DNA of 64,000 bases from Anastatus disparis. Taxonomy: Eukaryota; Arthropoda; Insecta; Hymenoptera; Eupelmidae. Position 1 is the stretch's first letter. Every line of letters begins with the position of its first letter. The position numbers were made by a program, and so were the translations under genes. The stretch covers positions 1 to 64,000 of the forward strand of contig JAFFSR010000243.1 of the NCBI GenBank assembly GCA_017163975.1, read 5' to 3'. Below the pieces are notes generated by a model. That model had not been told where the DNA came from. It worked only from the letters and a program-made list of their open reading frames with translations, and did no database searches. Of the stretch, positions 34,476 to 46,925 are shown in pieces.

Positions 34476-37400
34476 ATTTCCGGTAAAAGATTATCAAAGG
34501 ATTAACATCCTTCGATAATCCTGTGTACGACAGTACGCTGGCACGTATGCGCTTAGCGACGGTATCGGACCGACGGCCTAGCTATGAGTGAAAATGCTAC
34601 CTAAAAGTTAAAAAAAAAATTAGTGTAAAAAGTGAAAAAAAAGTTTAAAATGTTAAAATAATTAACCAGTAATAAATATGTTTTAAAAAGGGGGATACCA
34701 CGCGAAAAATTTTAAAGTGAATTCATAAAAATTTTAAATAAATGCGACTTTTGAAGCTAAACAAATTTAAAATTATGAAAAAAAAAGAAAAATCTTTTTG
34801 TTTAAAACAAAGTGTAATTACAAATAATTAATAAATAAATAAAGAAAAAATAAATAAATTTTAACATTATTAAAAGCTAAAAAAAAAACCATTCGCCGAC
34901 GGATGAGGAAAGTGCGTGGTTTGAGAGTGAAAATAATAAATTCATTTTTCTTTAAAAATAACCAAAGTCTTAGAAAGGGTTTATATTAAAATTGCAATAA
35001 ATAAACTGTCAATAAATTATTCTTAAATCTTCATAGAAATTAAATAAAATTTTGATTTAAATAAGATTTTAAGTTAAACTAAATTGTTGAGTAAAATCTG
35101 TAAAGTTTTTGACAAGAGTGATTAATAAATTTCATTTTTATTCATAAAACTTCTGTCGTAAAAATCAGATATGATATTTTTCATTTTTCATATTTATTTT
35201 GTAAAGAATATAAAACAAAATTTTGTAGACAAAATTTAATGCATATTTAAAGTGTCTTTTGCACATTTAGCATTTTCATTAATTGTTAAAAGGAACTTCT
35301 TAAACCTATTAAGAAATCTATATTAGATTTTCAAAAGAAGGCGGAACATTTTTTCACAATATTAAATTTTTTTTTTAACTGATTAAAAATAAAATTAAAA
35401 AAAAATTAAACTAAATCGAATTATTTTAATTAATAAAGTTCAATATTGATAGAATTTATATTTAAGCTAATAACATAAATTAGAATTTTTTTTGTTCATA
35501 GCTTTACAAAGGAAAGTTTGCATAATAATATTCTTTATTAAAGCAGTTAATGAGTACCAGTTTTCCATTATTAAATAATTTATTACCATACGAAATTAAA
35601 TCTTGAAAAAAAATTTGATTTCTAATATGTAATATAAATAATCGTTTTTGTTGTTTGGAAATTAATTCTTTATAATTTGTTACGAATTATAGAACTTTTA
35701 CATACAACCTTTTAGTATATGCTGCTTAACAGTTGAAAAAGTTAAAACTAAATAAATTCTATGAATAACAACTAAAAAAAATTTTAAGAATTTATTAAAA
35801 TTTATTAAAACTTTTAATACTCAATAAGAATTGGAATTTGACTTACAAACATTTTTTTAATTAAAATTATTCAACATACAGCTAAAATTGTTATCGAATT
35901 AAGTAATGCTAAAAACTATAAATTTTTTTTTTTTTCTAATTGTCTAAACGGAAAATAAGCAAATCAAATTTTAAGTCAACTCAGAATAAAAGAGCTTATA
36001 ACATTAATTTATAAATTGCGAAATGGAAATTTAGTCTAGTCATTTCTTGTTTATTATTATTTTTCCATCAAATCTGAACAAATTTTCAACAAATGGTATG
36101 TAATACAGGCACCGTGCGCCTAGCTCCTTCAGTGAGGCTAGTACCACGTGACTTAACTTCGTTCAAGCTTGCTGCAGTGAGAGCAAACATACTGTAATCG
36201 GGCTTGCTGCTTTTCAAGGCCACTTGAAATTTCTTGCAAATGAAAATTAAATACCCATGCGTTTTCAAATGCGCAATTTTATAAATTGGTTTAAATAGCT
36301 ATTAGAATCAGTTAAATTGCAATCTTTTTGACTAAATATAATTAAAAGCGAATATTTATATATAGCATTTGCATATATTACTCAAAATACCAAAATTTTA
36401 TAAAATTAATACTGAAAACATTGATTATTAACCTCCAGAGTTGTAAATTTTCTTTAAAAATAAGATAAATTTTTACCTTGCATATATATATATATATAGC
36501 ATAAAAAAAAATTTTTTAAAAATTAAAATAGCATTGAAGTCATTAGAATGTAAAATCTAGTTTGAATTCGCATTGAAATTCACAGATATATCTGCTGGAT
36601 AGAAAAATAAAAAAAGAAATCTAAAATATTTAATAGTAACTAAATTAACACGTTGTCTTTTTGCATCTTCAATTCAAAATTTTATCTATAAATATTATTT
36701 ATATTTAGTATTTAAATAGTCAGATTTGCCAAACAAAATTCAATTTTGATAATATTAATACATACAAGTTTAACACTCAATGCGTCACCTGTTTTACTAT
36801 AAACCTGACTTTTATTTAATCCAATATTTTTGTCAAAAATATTTATTTTCACATTTATTTCATATAAAAATATATTTAAAATATTTTAATATATAACTAA
36901 CATGAAACATATTTTTCTGTTATAACATGTTTTCAGCCATACGGCTATTGTGGAACGCTAGGAAGAGGGATGAGTAGGCCCATCGCTCAAGTACTAGCCG
37001 GAAGCAATAGTTAGTCAAGATTAGGCCGCGAAAACTAAAAAGGGAAAAAAACAAATTGTAATTTTCTCTCGTTTAAAAAATAAAAATAAGAATATGAAGA
37101 AACTAAAGAAGAAACAAGAAAAATAATTTAAGAGAAAAATTCATAAATAAACCAACGCTAAGAAGACGAATAGTTATTATCGAAAAAAAATAAAAAGGTA
37201 GCAACACTAAATCAAAATTTTAATACGGTTAAAAAACAAATATAATAGCTTTAAGTATGAAAAATTTTAACGTCAAATTTACCTTAAATGAAACATAGAT
37301 ATTTTTTAATGGGTAAAATTGAACGAACTATCTTATTTAATTATTTTTTCATGTAAATTAGACATTAAATTCTTTTCTCTAGCTAATAAAGTTAAATAAT

Positions 37401-40400
37401 GTCATAAAGGAGTTTTTTTTAATTATCAAATTTTCGTTTCGTTTCAAAAATAAACATTAATAGCAATTTTCCTTTTTAATATAAATATGAAATGTTTTAT
37501 TTACAGAATATTAATGACTGGTTTTGATAGATCATAACTAGCGAAAATTTATGTAAGAAAACAAAACAACGGAAACTTTATTTTTCGAACATTCATTTTT
37601 ACTAAATTTTACTCTTTCTATTTGATGACTTAAAATTTTATTCCACACGGTAATTGTCTCAGAAAAATAACTACATTAAATTTCTTCCAATAGTTTGCAC
37701 TTTTCAACCGGATGCTCATATAACATTTCCAACTAAAAAAATATTGGATTACAAAACTGTCAAATTCCTTAATATTAAATTAACAAAACTCGAAACCAAA
37801 AAGAATATCGTATAGACAACGTTGAAATTAATTTTTTTTTTGCTTTCTCACATACATCAGCATTTTTTTTGAAGCACTGAAATATAACTCTTTTTAACCG
37901 TGAGTAAAATTTGCAAAAATTACAAATCTTTTTGTGCGCAATAAAAGAAACATAAATTTAATAAAATGAAGGAATCATAATTTTTTTTCTCTAAACCAAA
38001 AGTTGCATTTTTTTTTCATGCTAATATTTAAGCTTGCACACTTTGAAATGAGTAACCTTTTTTTTTCGTAATTGAATTAAAACTTAGTAATTAAAAATAA
38101 CATAAGTATGCATATAATAAAATCAATCCGTAGTTAAGAAAACAATAGAAAGATTTATTGAATATTACACTGAAACTTAAGTAACGAGATAAATAATAAT
38201 AGGTATCTAAAAAAAAACATAAAAGCATACAAACGACAAAAAAAAACTAATCGTCTGAATTTTAAAATTTTTAATTAAAAGTTAAATAAAAAAAAAAACA
38301 TTTTATATTTAAGATTTGTTTTTTATAAGGATAATATGCACATTTAACAGAGGGTAGGGGGGCATAATTAGAAAAAACTCTTAAGCGCCTGGCTGGAAGT
38401 ATCAGGTTGAGAAGGGTTGTGTTCTGTATATAGTGCACGATATGCAGCACTAGAAACGAATTTTCGATTATAGTCCATTTTCGGGGAAATACGTGAATAA
38501 AAATAAAAATGATATGAATATATAGGCAAATGAAAAAGTTTGAAAAATGCCACCATAATTGAAATAGAATGAATAATAAAATTAAAAGGGGAATTAGAAT
38601 TAAGTGATGCAGTAATTCTATAAAAAAGTAAAAGGTGACATCGTCATATGTCACCACTGCATTGATGAGCCCAGGATTCATAGATTATTGTAAAAGATGA
38701 CAATTAAAAATCTAGAATATAGAAGGACTATCAAGAATCATTAAACGAAGATGAAAAGAAAACATATATGATTTTTAGCTAAACAGATGGTTTAGCAAAC
38801 TGCGGAATTTAATAAGTTGAGATGCAACTTATAAATTCATTAAAAGGGGGGACACTGCAGTGATTTTACGCGATTAAAAAAAAATGAAATAATACAAGAA
38901 AAATGATGTAAAATAAATGATGAAATAATATTGATGAATATTAGAATAATCGAATAAATTTAGTAATATGCATATTATCTAAAATATTCCAAAATGTAAT
39001 ATTGAAATAAATTTTTATTAAACGAATTAATAATTTAAAAAAAAAGTATAAGGCAGTCACTTAAGTTAAAAAAAAAAAGAAGGGGGAAAATATCAAGTAT
39101 AACAAAAAGTCGGAGAAGTATCCCCACCTTTTAAAACATATACTAATTTAGCGACGCGTTAAAAGAAGGGAGCATCGTAATAAATTCTCTTAGCAACAAA
39201 TAAATATAATTTTCTTTTAAACCGCCTTATGGGTATAAAATTGGTAGTAGCCATTGTCGCGCACACAGTCTGAATATTGACATCATTTGATGAGCATCGT
39301 TAGTTACTTTAAAATAATTTTAACATTTTTGAATACTTAAAGTTTAAGTGGCAAAGCAGCAACTAGATTCGGCAGTCTAAATTTTTCTATTATTAAGGTA
39401 AAATATAACTGTTACACATAATATTTCAAAGAATTTTAATTATTTTCATTCAGTTTAATATTTTGAATTAATGAAAATAAAATTTCAAAACGAAATAAAT
39501 AAATATTTTTTTGAAAATTTTACTTTATTTTTTTTTATATAATCTTGAAAACTTCTATGTAAAATTTAATTGAAAATTTTTTTGAAAAGAATGTTTTGTT
39601 AATTTTGAATATTTATTAAAAATATTTCTGCTTCATTCTAATTATATTTGTTTAAAATTAAATATACATCCAATTGTTTGCAAGGCAAATTAGAATTAAT
39701 TACAATTATTCAAATCGTTAATAATCATCTAAAATCATTACAATCATAATCAAAAATTTTTTTTTAAAAAGTTTTTTACGTTTAAATTTTATTTTTATTA
39801 TCATAAAGTATTCTGGACAATAATTTTATTTTTAAAGACGGTATGTTGTATTAAAATTTTAAATTATATTTACTATTTCTTTTTGATTTTCATAAAAAAA
39901 TTTTTTAATCAAGTTAATTAATAGAATAAATTTTATCTACTTTTTAATTCTTTTCTATTTTAACAAAAAAATTTTAATTAGTATCATAGTAAAAATTCAA
40001 ATAATCATTTAAAAAGTTATTGATTTGGCTTTGCACTTTGAAATACGCAGTTTTGATTTAAAATTTTTACAATAAATTTTTTCCGAAATAATTTCTTTTT
40101 GTGTACTAGTGAATACTAGAACAAGGATTAATATTAAATACTGAATTTTTTTTAAAAAAAGCCTAATAGAGAAAACATTTTTCTTTAATTATAATTGAAT
40201 AATATAAATTATAATTGAATTTTGAAAAATTTATATACTAATTATTAAAAATATAAAAATAAATTACGAAACTTCAGTTTTTAATAGTTTAGAAATCGCC
40301 GGGACGACGATTTTTTTTAAGTAAGGGGGGGATATCATTCAGAAATATTGGTAGCTGTTAGATAATTACAGGTGTTAAATAAAGATATAATAGAATAAAG

Positions 40401-40521
40401 ATAGGCACTTTCAGTAATAGCAAGTTTTAAATATCATACTGTGACTAAACATATTATCAATCAAACTGACTACTAGGACGTATTATTGAATTATCATACA
40501 GATGAACCATTGTAAAAAAAA
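34476..40521. other. ~6-kb non-coding leader of LTR element 1
   Basis: AT-rich with no frame of note on either strand. GC-richer islands lie at about 36935-37035 (GCCATACGGCTATTGTGG) and 38340-38420. G-tract motifs resembling polypurine tracts occur at 34689 (GGGGGATACCACGCG), 38846 (GGGGGGACACTGCAG) and 40324 (AAGTAAGGGGGGGATATC). The last resembles the real tract at 45052. The leader could hide decayed nested elements. Confidence 0.5.
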
Positions 40522-41883
40522 ATGGTGAACGAAGTAGAGGAAAATAATGGATCTGTTGCAATGATGACAGCACTGGCTAGCAGCTTCGCGCTGCAAAGCG
40601 CTATAACGGGACTAAGAAATTTTAACGGTCATAATATGCCGTTGAAAGATTTCATACAAGATATAAGAGACGGAAAAGCGCAGATTCCAGAAGGACAGGA
40701 AGTACAATATGTAAGGGCATTGTTGGGAAAGTTGCAAGGAAGCGCCCGAGACTGCACCTATGGCCACTCATTTGAAACGGTGGAAAATTTAATAAAGCAC
40801 TTGAAGACTAGGTTTGCTCCAGGGAAAAACTATACATATTATTCGACTAAAATAAATGAAATAAGAATGAGACAGGGAGAAACCGCGGGGGATTTCTTCG
40901 ATCGACTTAATATTTTGTTAAGCGGTGCAAAGCATTCTTTAGAAGAAGCTAACCCCGCGATAACACCAGCACAGCTTAATTTCATGATTGCACCTTTGAA
41001 AATGACAGCTAAAGATATGTTTATCAAGGGCCTACCTGCCGACATAGCAGTACAAGTGGATAATAGCAAGCCACAAGATTTGCAAGCTGCTTACGAAGAA
41101 GCAGTTAGAATAGAAACTAGGATGGACTCGAACATCATACCTGACACTCGCTACAAGTTTAACCCACAACTGCGTAATCCTGATTGGGAAAGGACTGAAT
41201 ACTCAGCTGCTAACTATGCCAAGAGAAATCCCAACAACTGGCGCAGGCCACAGGACAATAGACTATTTAATATAGGATACTTGGATCAGAGACAAGCAGG
41301 AAGAGCCGACATGCAGCAGCCATATCATCCAAATTATGCGAGAAATAATTATATGCAAACAAGCCATCATTTTGTACCTATGCAACGGCAAAACCAAGAG
41401 TATACTTCCTTTCAATACCACCAGCGTAGACCTCAATATGGAAGTTATTCTGACTCAGGATATAGAAATCGAAATAATCAACTATTCCAGGACCAAAGAC
41501 TGTTTAATCCATATCAACTCCAAGGTGACGGATATCAAAATCAAAGACCAGCTTACCGTGACAACAATTATTCTCGTAGAAATGCCTATCAACCAGTAGG
41601 TGGAAACGCGCAGAGATATCATGTTTCAAACAATTATCAAGATGTCGACAATTTAAACTCGAATGCGGCTCGTCACGGGCAGGAGTTGACGAGTCAAAAC
41701 AACTCGAATTACATCCAACCTGCATCAAGAATGAACAATTCCCAAGTAGCACAGGGACAAGTGACTCAACCCATGGGAGCAGTACCAAAGACGAGAGCAC
41801 CAGTGCTGATGCTATCGCAAACACCAACTTATATCAAGGACTTGGAAACGCAGAATCCTGCGATGATGAGCCCACCTCAATAA
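40522..41883 (+). CDS. Gag polyprotein of LTR element 1
   Basis: A 453-residue intact frame. The N-terminal part has a capsid-like pattern: FNGHNMPLKDFIQDIRDG near residues 34-51, then VRALLGKLQGSARD and LKTRFAPGKNYTYY, and RMRQGETAGDFFDRL near 116-130. This is the usual gypsy Gag order. The C-terminal half is rich in Asn, Tyr, Gln and Arg (NNYxR-like words) and has no CCHC zinc knuckle, so RNA binding may rest on this basic region. The start ATG follows an A-run. Downstream pol lies in the -1 frame with a long overlap, which fits ribosomal frameshifting, though I cannot point to the slip site. It is the only undamaged transposon gene in the window. Confidence 0.88.
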   Translation: MVNEVEENNGSVAMMTALASSFALQSAITGLRNFNGHNMPLKDFIQDIRDGKAQIPEGQEVQYVRALLGKLQGSARDCTYGHSFETVENLIKHLKTRFAPGKNYTYYSTKINEIRMRQGETAGDFFDRLNILLSGAKHSLEEANPAITPAQLNFMIAPLKMTAKDMFIKGLPADIAVQVDNSKPQDLQAAYEEAVRIETRMDSNIIPDTRYKFNPQLRNPDWERTEYSAANYAKRNPNNWRRPQDNRLFNIGYLDQRQAGRADMQQPYHPNYARNNYMQTSHHFVPMQRQNQEYTSFQYHQRRPQYGSYSDSGYRNRNNQLFQDQRLFNPYQLQGDGYQNQRPAYRDNNYSRRNAYQPVGGNAQRYHVSNNYQDVDNLNSNAARHGQELTSQNNSNYIQPASRMNNSQVAQGQVTQPMGAVPKTRAPVLMLSQTPTYIKDLETQNPAMMSPPQ

Positions 41884-44564
41884 GGTTGTATATTCCAGAA
41901 GGCAAATCACCATGGATGACATTCATGATAGATAACGGAGCCGCAGTAAACATTGTTAAATTTAACGCTATAAAATCTGAACTAGAGTTTGATCCTACAG
42001 GAAGTACAGAACTTAGCGGCATCACTAACGAAGTTATTAAGACTTATGGAACCATATAGTTACATGTTCGTGGTAAGCCTGTAAAATTCCATCTAGTAGA
42101 CCGCACTTTTCCTATTGAACAAGACGGAATGCTGGGACGACGGTACTTGAAGCAGGAAGAAGCCGTTATATCCTACTATAACCAGGCTCTCATGATAGCA
42201 GGGGATGTCATGAACCCTATACCATTTTTGGAATATAACAAAAGTACAGACACAGACCAAGCGGTTCAAGGAAGCAGTGTAGATAATGACATAAATTATA
42301 ATGATACAGCTACATGCGCAGATGCACTAGAAGATCTTCCAGACACCTATCTAATCAAAGGAAGATCTAAACAGATTTTGGAAATTAAGTTAAAACCAAC
42401 TAACTTGACAGATGGATACTTACCAAAGATCGATGTAAATGACCCAAGAATACTAATAGGAGAAGGTTTAGTGACTAACCACAATGGAAAATGCAAAGTC
42501 ATGGCCATCAACACTCATGACAAGGGCGTCACATTAAACATACCTCGTTGCGAGTTAATGGCTTTTGAATATGTAAATCCAGAATTTTACCACGAGTCAT
42601 CGTCGGATAGTGAAGCGCCAAGAATAGACGACACCTACTTACGATGCCAAAAGTTACTTAGCATTTTAAGTATGGACCACATGAACGAAGAAGAGAAAGA
42701 ACATGTAAAAGATTTAATCTCAGACTATAATGACGTTTTTCTACTACCGTGAGATTTGCTACCTGCAACACATGTAACTGAGCATAGGATACCCACAACC
42801 AATGACATTCCAATAAATACTAAACAGTATAGGCATCCGCCTATTCATAAACAGGTGATAAAGGACGAAGTAGCCAAGAAACTTAAGAATGGGATTATAG
42901 AACCATCTTGTTAACATTCAAGTAACCCAGTTATCATTGTACCAAAAAAACCAGATAAATATGGTAACCCACGCTGGCGGATGGTAATAGACTTTAGAAA
43001 TTTAAATGCAAAGACTATAGAAGACGCTTACCCACTACCTAATATAACAGATATTCTCGACCAATTAGGAGGAGCAGTATATTTTTCAGTATTCGACCTC
43101 GCTAGTGGATATCAGCAATTGCCATTACGTGTAGAAGACAGATGGAAAAGTGCTTTCACCACTCCTCACGGACACTACCAGTATACACGTCTTCCTGAAG
43201 GCCTAAAGGGGGCGCCATCAACGTTTCAGCGAATAATGGACCATGTCCTTATGGGACTACAGAACACCGAGATGTTGGTGTATCTGGATGACACTATAAT
43301 TTACTCAAAAGATCTACATGAACATGATCGAAAAACTCGTAAATTTTTCGATCGACTGCGTAGCGCAAGATTAGTTTTGCAGCCTGAAAAGGTCGAGTTT
43401 CTAAGGAAGGAGGTAACCTTCTTAGGACATATAATCAGCGAGCAAGGAATACAACCAGATCCAGGAAAGATAAAAGCAGTAGTTGAATTTCCTACACCCA
43501 AGACGCCAAAGAACATAAGACAATTTGTAGGACTAGCTGGGTACTATAGGCGTTTTATTAAAGACTTCTCAAAAGTAGCAAAACCTTTGACTGATTTGCT
43601 AAAGAATGACCAACCATATGAATGGGGACCAGCGCAGGAAGAGAGTTTTCAAAAACTAAAACAGCACTTGGTGCGAGCACCAATACTTATCTTTCCTGAT
43701 TTTGAGAAACAGTTCACTTTAACCACCGACGCTTCTGACTACGCCATTGGATCAGTGCTAAGCCAAGAAAAGGACGGATTCGACCACCCAGTAGCCTTTC
43801 TATCACGATTACTAAATAAGGCTGAAAGAAACTATTGTACCACCGATAAGGAGTGCTTAGCTGCCCTATATTCAATGCACCACTTCCGACCCTACTTATT
43901 ATGTAGAGAATTCATATTACAAGCAGACCATGAGCCTTTGAACTGGATGCATAACAGGAAAGACCCGGGACAACGATTGATGCGATGGATGATGAAATTC
44001 ACCGACTATCCATATAAGTTCAAATATAAGCCTGGCAAATTAAACATTAATGCAGACGCATTAAGCCGAAACCCAGTGGAAGAGCCTACAGAAAAAGAAC
44101 TTAATGAAAACTTGCCAAGACTCAGGGTATTGGTTCTAGGAACTAAGGGTACTTCTGTTCTCGAGAAAGGTCCAGGTGATCAAGGAAATCCAGAAGCACC
44201 ACCCGAAATAAGAGATAATGTACCAAGTACTTCTCAGAGACCACTCACCGCAGATCCGACTATACCATCTACATCAGGAACTTCTAAACGAGGCCGACCT
44301 CTAGGCTCAAAGACTAAAAAAGAGAGTCCTAAATTGGATCATAGTGTAATTGCACAACGAACCAGATCTCGGATCACACCAGCCACGACTAACATCAAAC
44401 CAAAACCTACTTATGCCAAAAGACCTGTTTACAGAGATACAGTGGCAAGTAGAGCGCGTAAAGTAGTTTCTGAAAAAACTAAGACTGGAAGTTCTTCAAG
44501 AACTAGCAGTGATCTACCAAGCATGAGAAGGGACACATTTCCATTAAAAATACAATATCTGTAA
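41800..44564 (+). pseudogene. Pol (protease, reverse transcriptase, RNase H) of LTR element 1
   Basis: One continuous frame, -1 relative to gag, is broken only by three stops: TAG at 42057, TGA at 42750 and TAA at 42912. The protease has FMIDNGAAVNI, where DNG replaces the usual DSG/DTG. RT has RMVIDFRNLN, FDLASGYQQLPL, the catalytic YLDDTIIYSK near 43275 and FLGHIIS. RNase H has TTDASDYAIGSVLSQ and ends LNINADALSR. A basic tail follows with KRGRPLGSK, an AT-hook-like GRP core, and then a stop. The HHCC and DDE integrase motifs that normally follow are absent. Protease and RT should make DNA copies from gag-packaged RNA. This copy cannot do so alone. Confidence 0.9.
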
Positions 44565-45051
44565 CCAGCAATTTCTACTGTTTTAGATATCATCTTAACG
44601 ACAAATTAGATCACTACTTGACGAAATACAGGCTCGTGCTAAATTCTTTATTTGTAGACCTATAACCAGGATGGATACCAAAACGAAACGTTCGACCAAA
44701 AGAACTACCATCTATTTAAATTTGGGGCAACGATAAAAACAAAAATCAACCTACCTGTAGGGGGAGCAAACGGAAGAGGACCCCGCTCCTCCTACGAAGA
44801 CCGATGAACAATCAACTACATCGAAGATCTTCAACAGTCAGCACAAACAGAGAAAATTAAAAATTAAAAATTAATTTTTGTTTCTATTTTTCTTGAACAT
44901 TGTCTCTCATTTATTTCATTATTAATTCAGTACTTATTGTATTTCAATTCTTTTACTATTGTAAATTGTTTCCATTGTTTACAGGCCCTTTTGTATGGCA
45001 CTTCTATGCTTTGATGGATGGTTCGCGACTGTCAGAGACGACAGTTATTCT
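44565..45051. other. Pol-to-3' LTR spacer of LTR element 1
   Basis: No frame of note. This is where integrase would be expected, and no D..D..E or H..H..C..C pattern is seen in any frame. It contains a GC-richer stretch (44750-44820). Confidence 0.6.
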
Positions 45052-45064
45052 AAGTAAGGGGGGG
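45052..45064 (+). promoter_or_regulatory. Polypurine tract of LTR element 1
   Basis: AAGTAAGGGGGGG directly before the 3' LTR start, the expected plus-strand primer. Confidence 0.8.
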
Positions 45065-45889
45065 TGTTAAGTGACACAATTATTTAATAAATTTTTAATT
45101 AAAAATTATAACTTTGTAAAATCTAATGTATTAAAGATGTTACCTTTGCTTAAAAAAATATCGAGTAACACTTTTGATATCATCAACGTGACCATTGTGC
45201 TGACCATGCAACACGTGCAGCTACCTGCAGTGCTTGCTGCTAGTGGCCATACAATGATGCATTAATGACATAGCTTGACTCTCTCCTACTTTTAATTAAG
45301 TAGTGGGATGAGCATAGCTACTGTCGTGACTTTGGGCGCGCGACTAAGGCTCTCTCTCGCTAGGGACATGAGGAGGCGCACCGGCTTGATCGATTTCGGC
45401 ATCTGATAGACGATGGCTTTTAGGCTTGCCATGGACTGGCGAACGCGAGGCAGGCGCGTGTGGCAATCACATTGATTAAATTTAATAATTTTCTTTAAGG
45501 TTTTACTTTTCTTTAAATTCAGTTTACAAAGTACTTTTATGCAGTGCAATAAACCATCCATTAAATGATCAGGAGAGCCATGCAATAAGGACACCAAGGA
45601 CCTTTGTTCAGATAAGTCTTTTACTGTTTTGATTGAACATTGTATTTCTCTAAATTATGAGTAGAAACTAAATATTAATTCTTGTTTTTCTTAAAACATT
45701 CATTACATTTGTCAAATGTTTTATTAAAAGTAGCTAAATAATTAAATATAGTAGCTTTCTTATTTTAATTCAATGAATGATATCTCACCCTAATACTTTA
45801 CAATTTTGAACTTATCATATTCTTTAGTTTGTAAAAATATTGAGAAGAGCTTTTCCGGGACTTATATTAATCCGGAAAAGCTTCTAACA
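45065..45889 (+). repeat. 3' LTR of LTR element 1
   Basis: It starts TGTTAAGTGACAC and ends CTTCTAACA, followed by ACCAT. It aligns to the 5' LTR over its full length. Confidence 0.93.
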
Positions 45890-46069
45890 ACCATACATTT
45901 TTTATTTAATTTATATTATAAACTATTAATTGTAAGGTATTATTGACAGTACCTCTTCGGGTGGTGTGGAAATCTGTCTGAGCAAATATATAATTAATAT
46001 AAATTTTATAAATAATTTTTGTCAGTACAAATTTCATTACTGGCTGACATATTGTAAATATAAACAGGG

Positions 46070-46104
46070 GTTGGCAGGCGAGCACGAGCAGGGGGAACCC
46101 CCTA

Positions 46105-46105
<1 letters not shown>
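46070..46105 (+). other. Helitron 3' terminus with hairpin
   Basis: The end reads GCACGAGCAGGGGGAACCCCCTAG. GGGGG and CCCCC pair across AA, and CTAG is the terminal tetranucleotide, followed by the (AT)n host sequence. This is the usual form of a Helitron 3' end, although the hairpin sits closer to CTAG than in many families. Confidence 0.75.

Positions 46106-46158
<53 letters not shown>
46106..46158. repeat. (AT)n microsatellite, Helitron 3' flank
   Basis: Alternating TA immediately after CTAG. It is the mirror partner of the tract at 23483-23519. Confidence 0.95.
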
Positions 46159-46164
<6 letters not shown>

Positions 46165-46384
46165 TAACATAAAATAAATTATAATATAAATAAAGTAATG
46201 AAATAATTTAATTTATTCATCATGTTAATTTTATAAATCATATCAATAAGTAAGTATTATAAAATTAAAATCACTATTATTTATTATTATTTTTAATTAC
46301 TACGTACAAGAAATAATTTATTTTTTATTGATAAAGAATGATTATAATATATTTATGAAAAATTTATTTTAATATTAATTAAAA

Positions 46385-46925
46385 AATAGAAAATATGTAA
46401 AGTATAAGTAAAAAAAGAAATAAATCATATTACAACAAAATAAAAATTTTTTTTTTAAAGTAGTCTTGACCGAGAGTTGAACCCGCGCACCCAAAAGGAA
46501 AAGCGCGAACGCTAACCACTAGACCAAAGCTGCAACTAGTTATGTCTGGCGTGAAAGGATACATGCTCATCGCCCCCCTCCTTATTTAAAATAATTTAAT
46601 TTTAAGATTAAAATTAATTATTAATAACTTTTACGGTTTAGATAACTTATAAGTAGTTTTAGATATATTAGTTTTTATATAAAAAAAGTTATTTTACAGT
46701 TATAATATAAATTTTAATAATATTTAATACAGATTGAAAATTTTACGAATTATATTATTATTTTAATATTTATCCTTTTTTTTTAAATACAAGAATTTTA
46801 TATTAATTAATTATTCTGAAAAAAAATATTTACCTTAATAATTTTAATGTATTATTTTATAAAATACTATTTTTTAATAGTAATATATAAATAAAAATAC
46901 ATATTAAAAATTATTTTTATTTCGA
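46385..46925. repeat. tRNA-like repeat unit, right copy
   Basis: The reverse complement of 22725-23330, including ATTTAAAATAATTTAATTTT and the flanking AT-rich words. The frame 46867-47061 (-) spans its edge and is not a gene. Confidence 0.75.
46460..46535 (-). other. tRNA-like sequence, right copy
   Basis: On the minus strand the A box is GGTCTAGTGGTTAGCG and the B box GCGGGTTCAACTCTCGG. It is nearer to a tRNA consensus than the left copy at several positions, but it still lacks a clean anticodon arm. Confidence 0.6.

Larger units (their letters stand above)
33624..45889 (+). mobile_element. Ty3/gypsy-like LTR retrotransposon 1, lacking integrase
   Basis: Direct LTRs (33624-34449 and 45065-45889) are flanked by the 5-bp duplication ACCAT (33619-33623 and 45890-45894). 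A primer-binding-type TTGGCGCC follows the 5' LTR and a G-rich polypurine tract precedes the 3' LTR. It encodes gag and a protease-RT-RNase H pol in a -1 frame, but I see no integrase. It has a ~6-kb leader. It is inserted in the Helitron, so it is younger than the Helitron insertion. Confidence 0.93.
23520..46105 (+). mobile_element. Helitron (OTU + Rep/helicase), split by an LTR element
   Basis: It begins TCTCTCCCTATATTATATAG directly after an A of an (AT)n tract. It ends in a GC-rich hairpin (AGGGGGAACCCCCT) overlapping CTAG at 46102-46105 and followed by T. This is the A^T insertion with TC...CTRR ends expected of Helitrons. On the plus strand it encodes an OTU-like protease, a Helitron_like_N/Rep region and a Pif1-like helicase, all frameshifted. 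The LTR element 33624-45889 lies between the coding part and the 3' end. Without it the Helitron would be about 10.3 kb. Confidence 0.82.

Noticed and set aside
38271..38681. A 136-codon antisense frame in the LTR element 1 leader
   Set aside because: Low-complexity hydrophobic, opposite A-rich DNA, with no motif and no start context. A chance frame is the simplest reading.
41504..41827. Antisense 107-codon frame and a plus-strand frame at 41336-41599
   Set aside because: Both are shadows of the intact gag frame.
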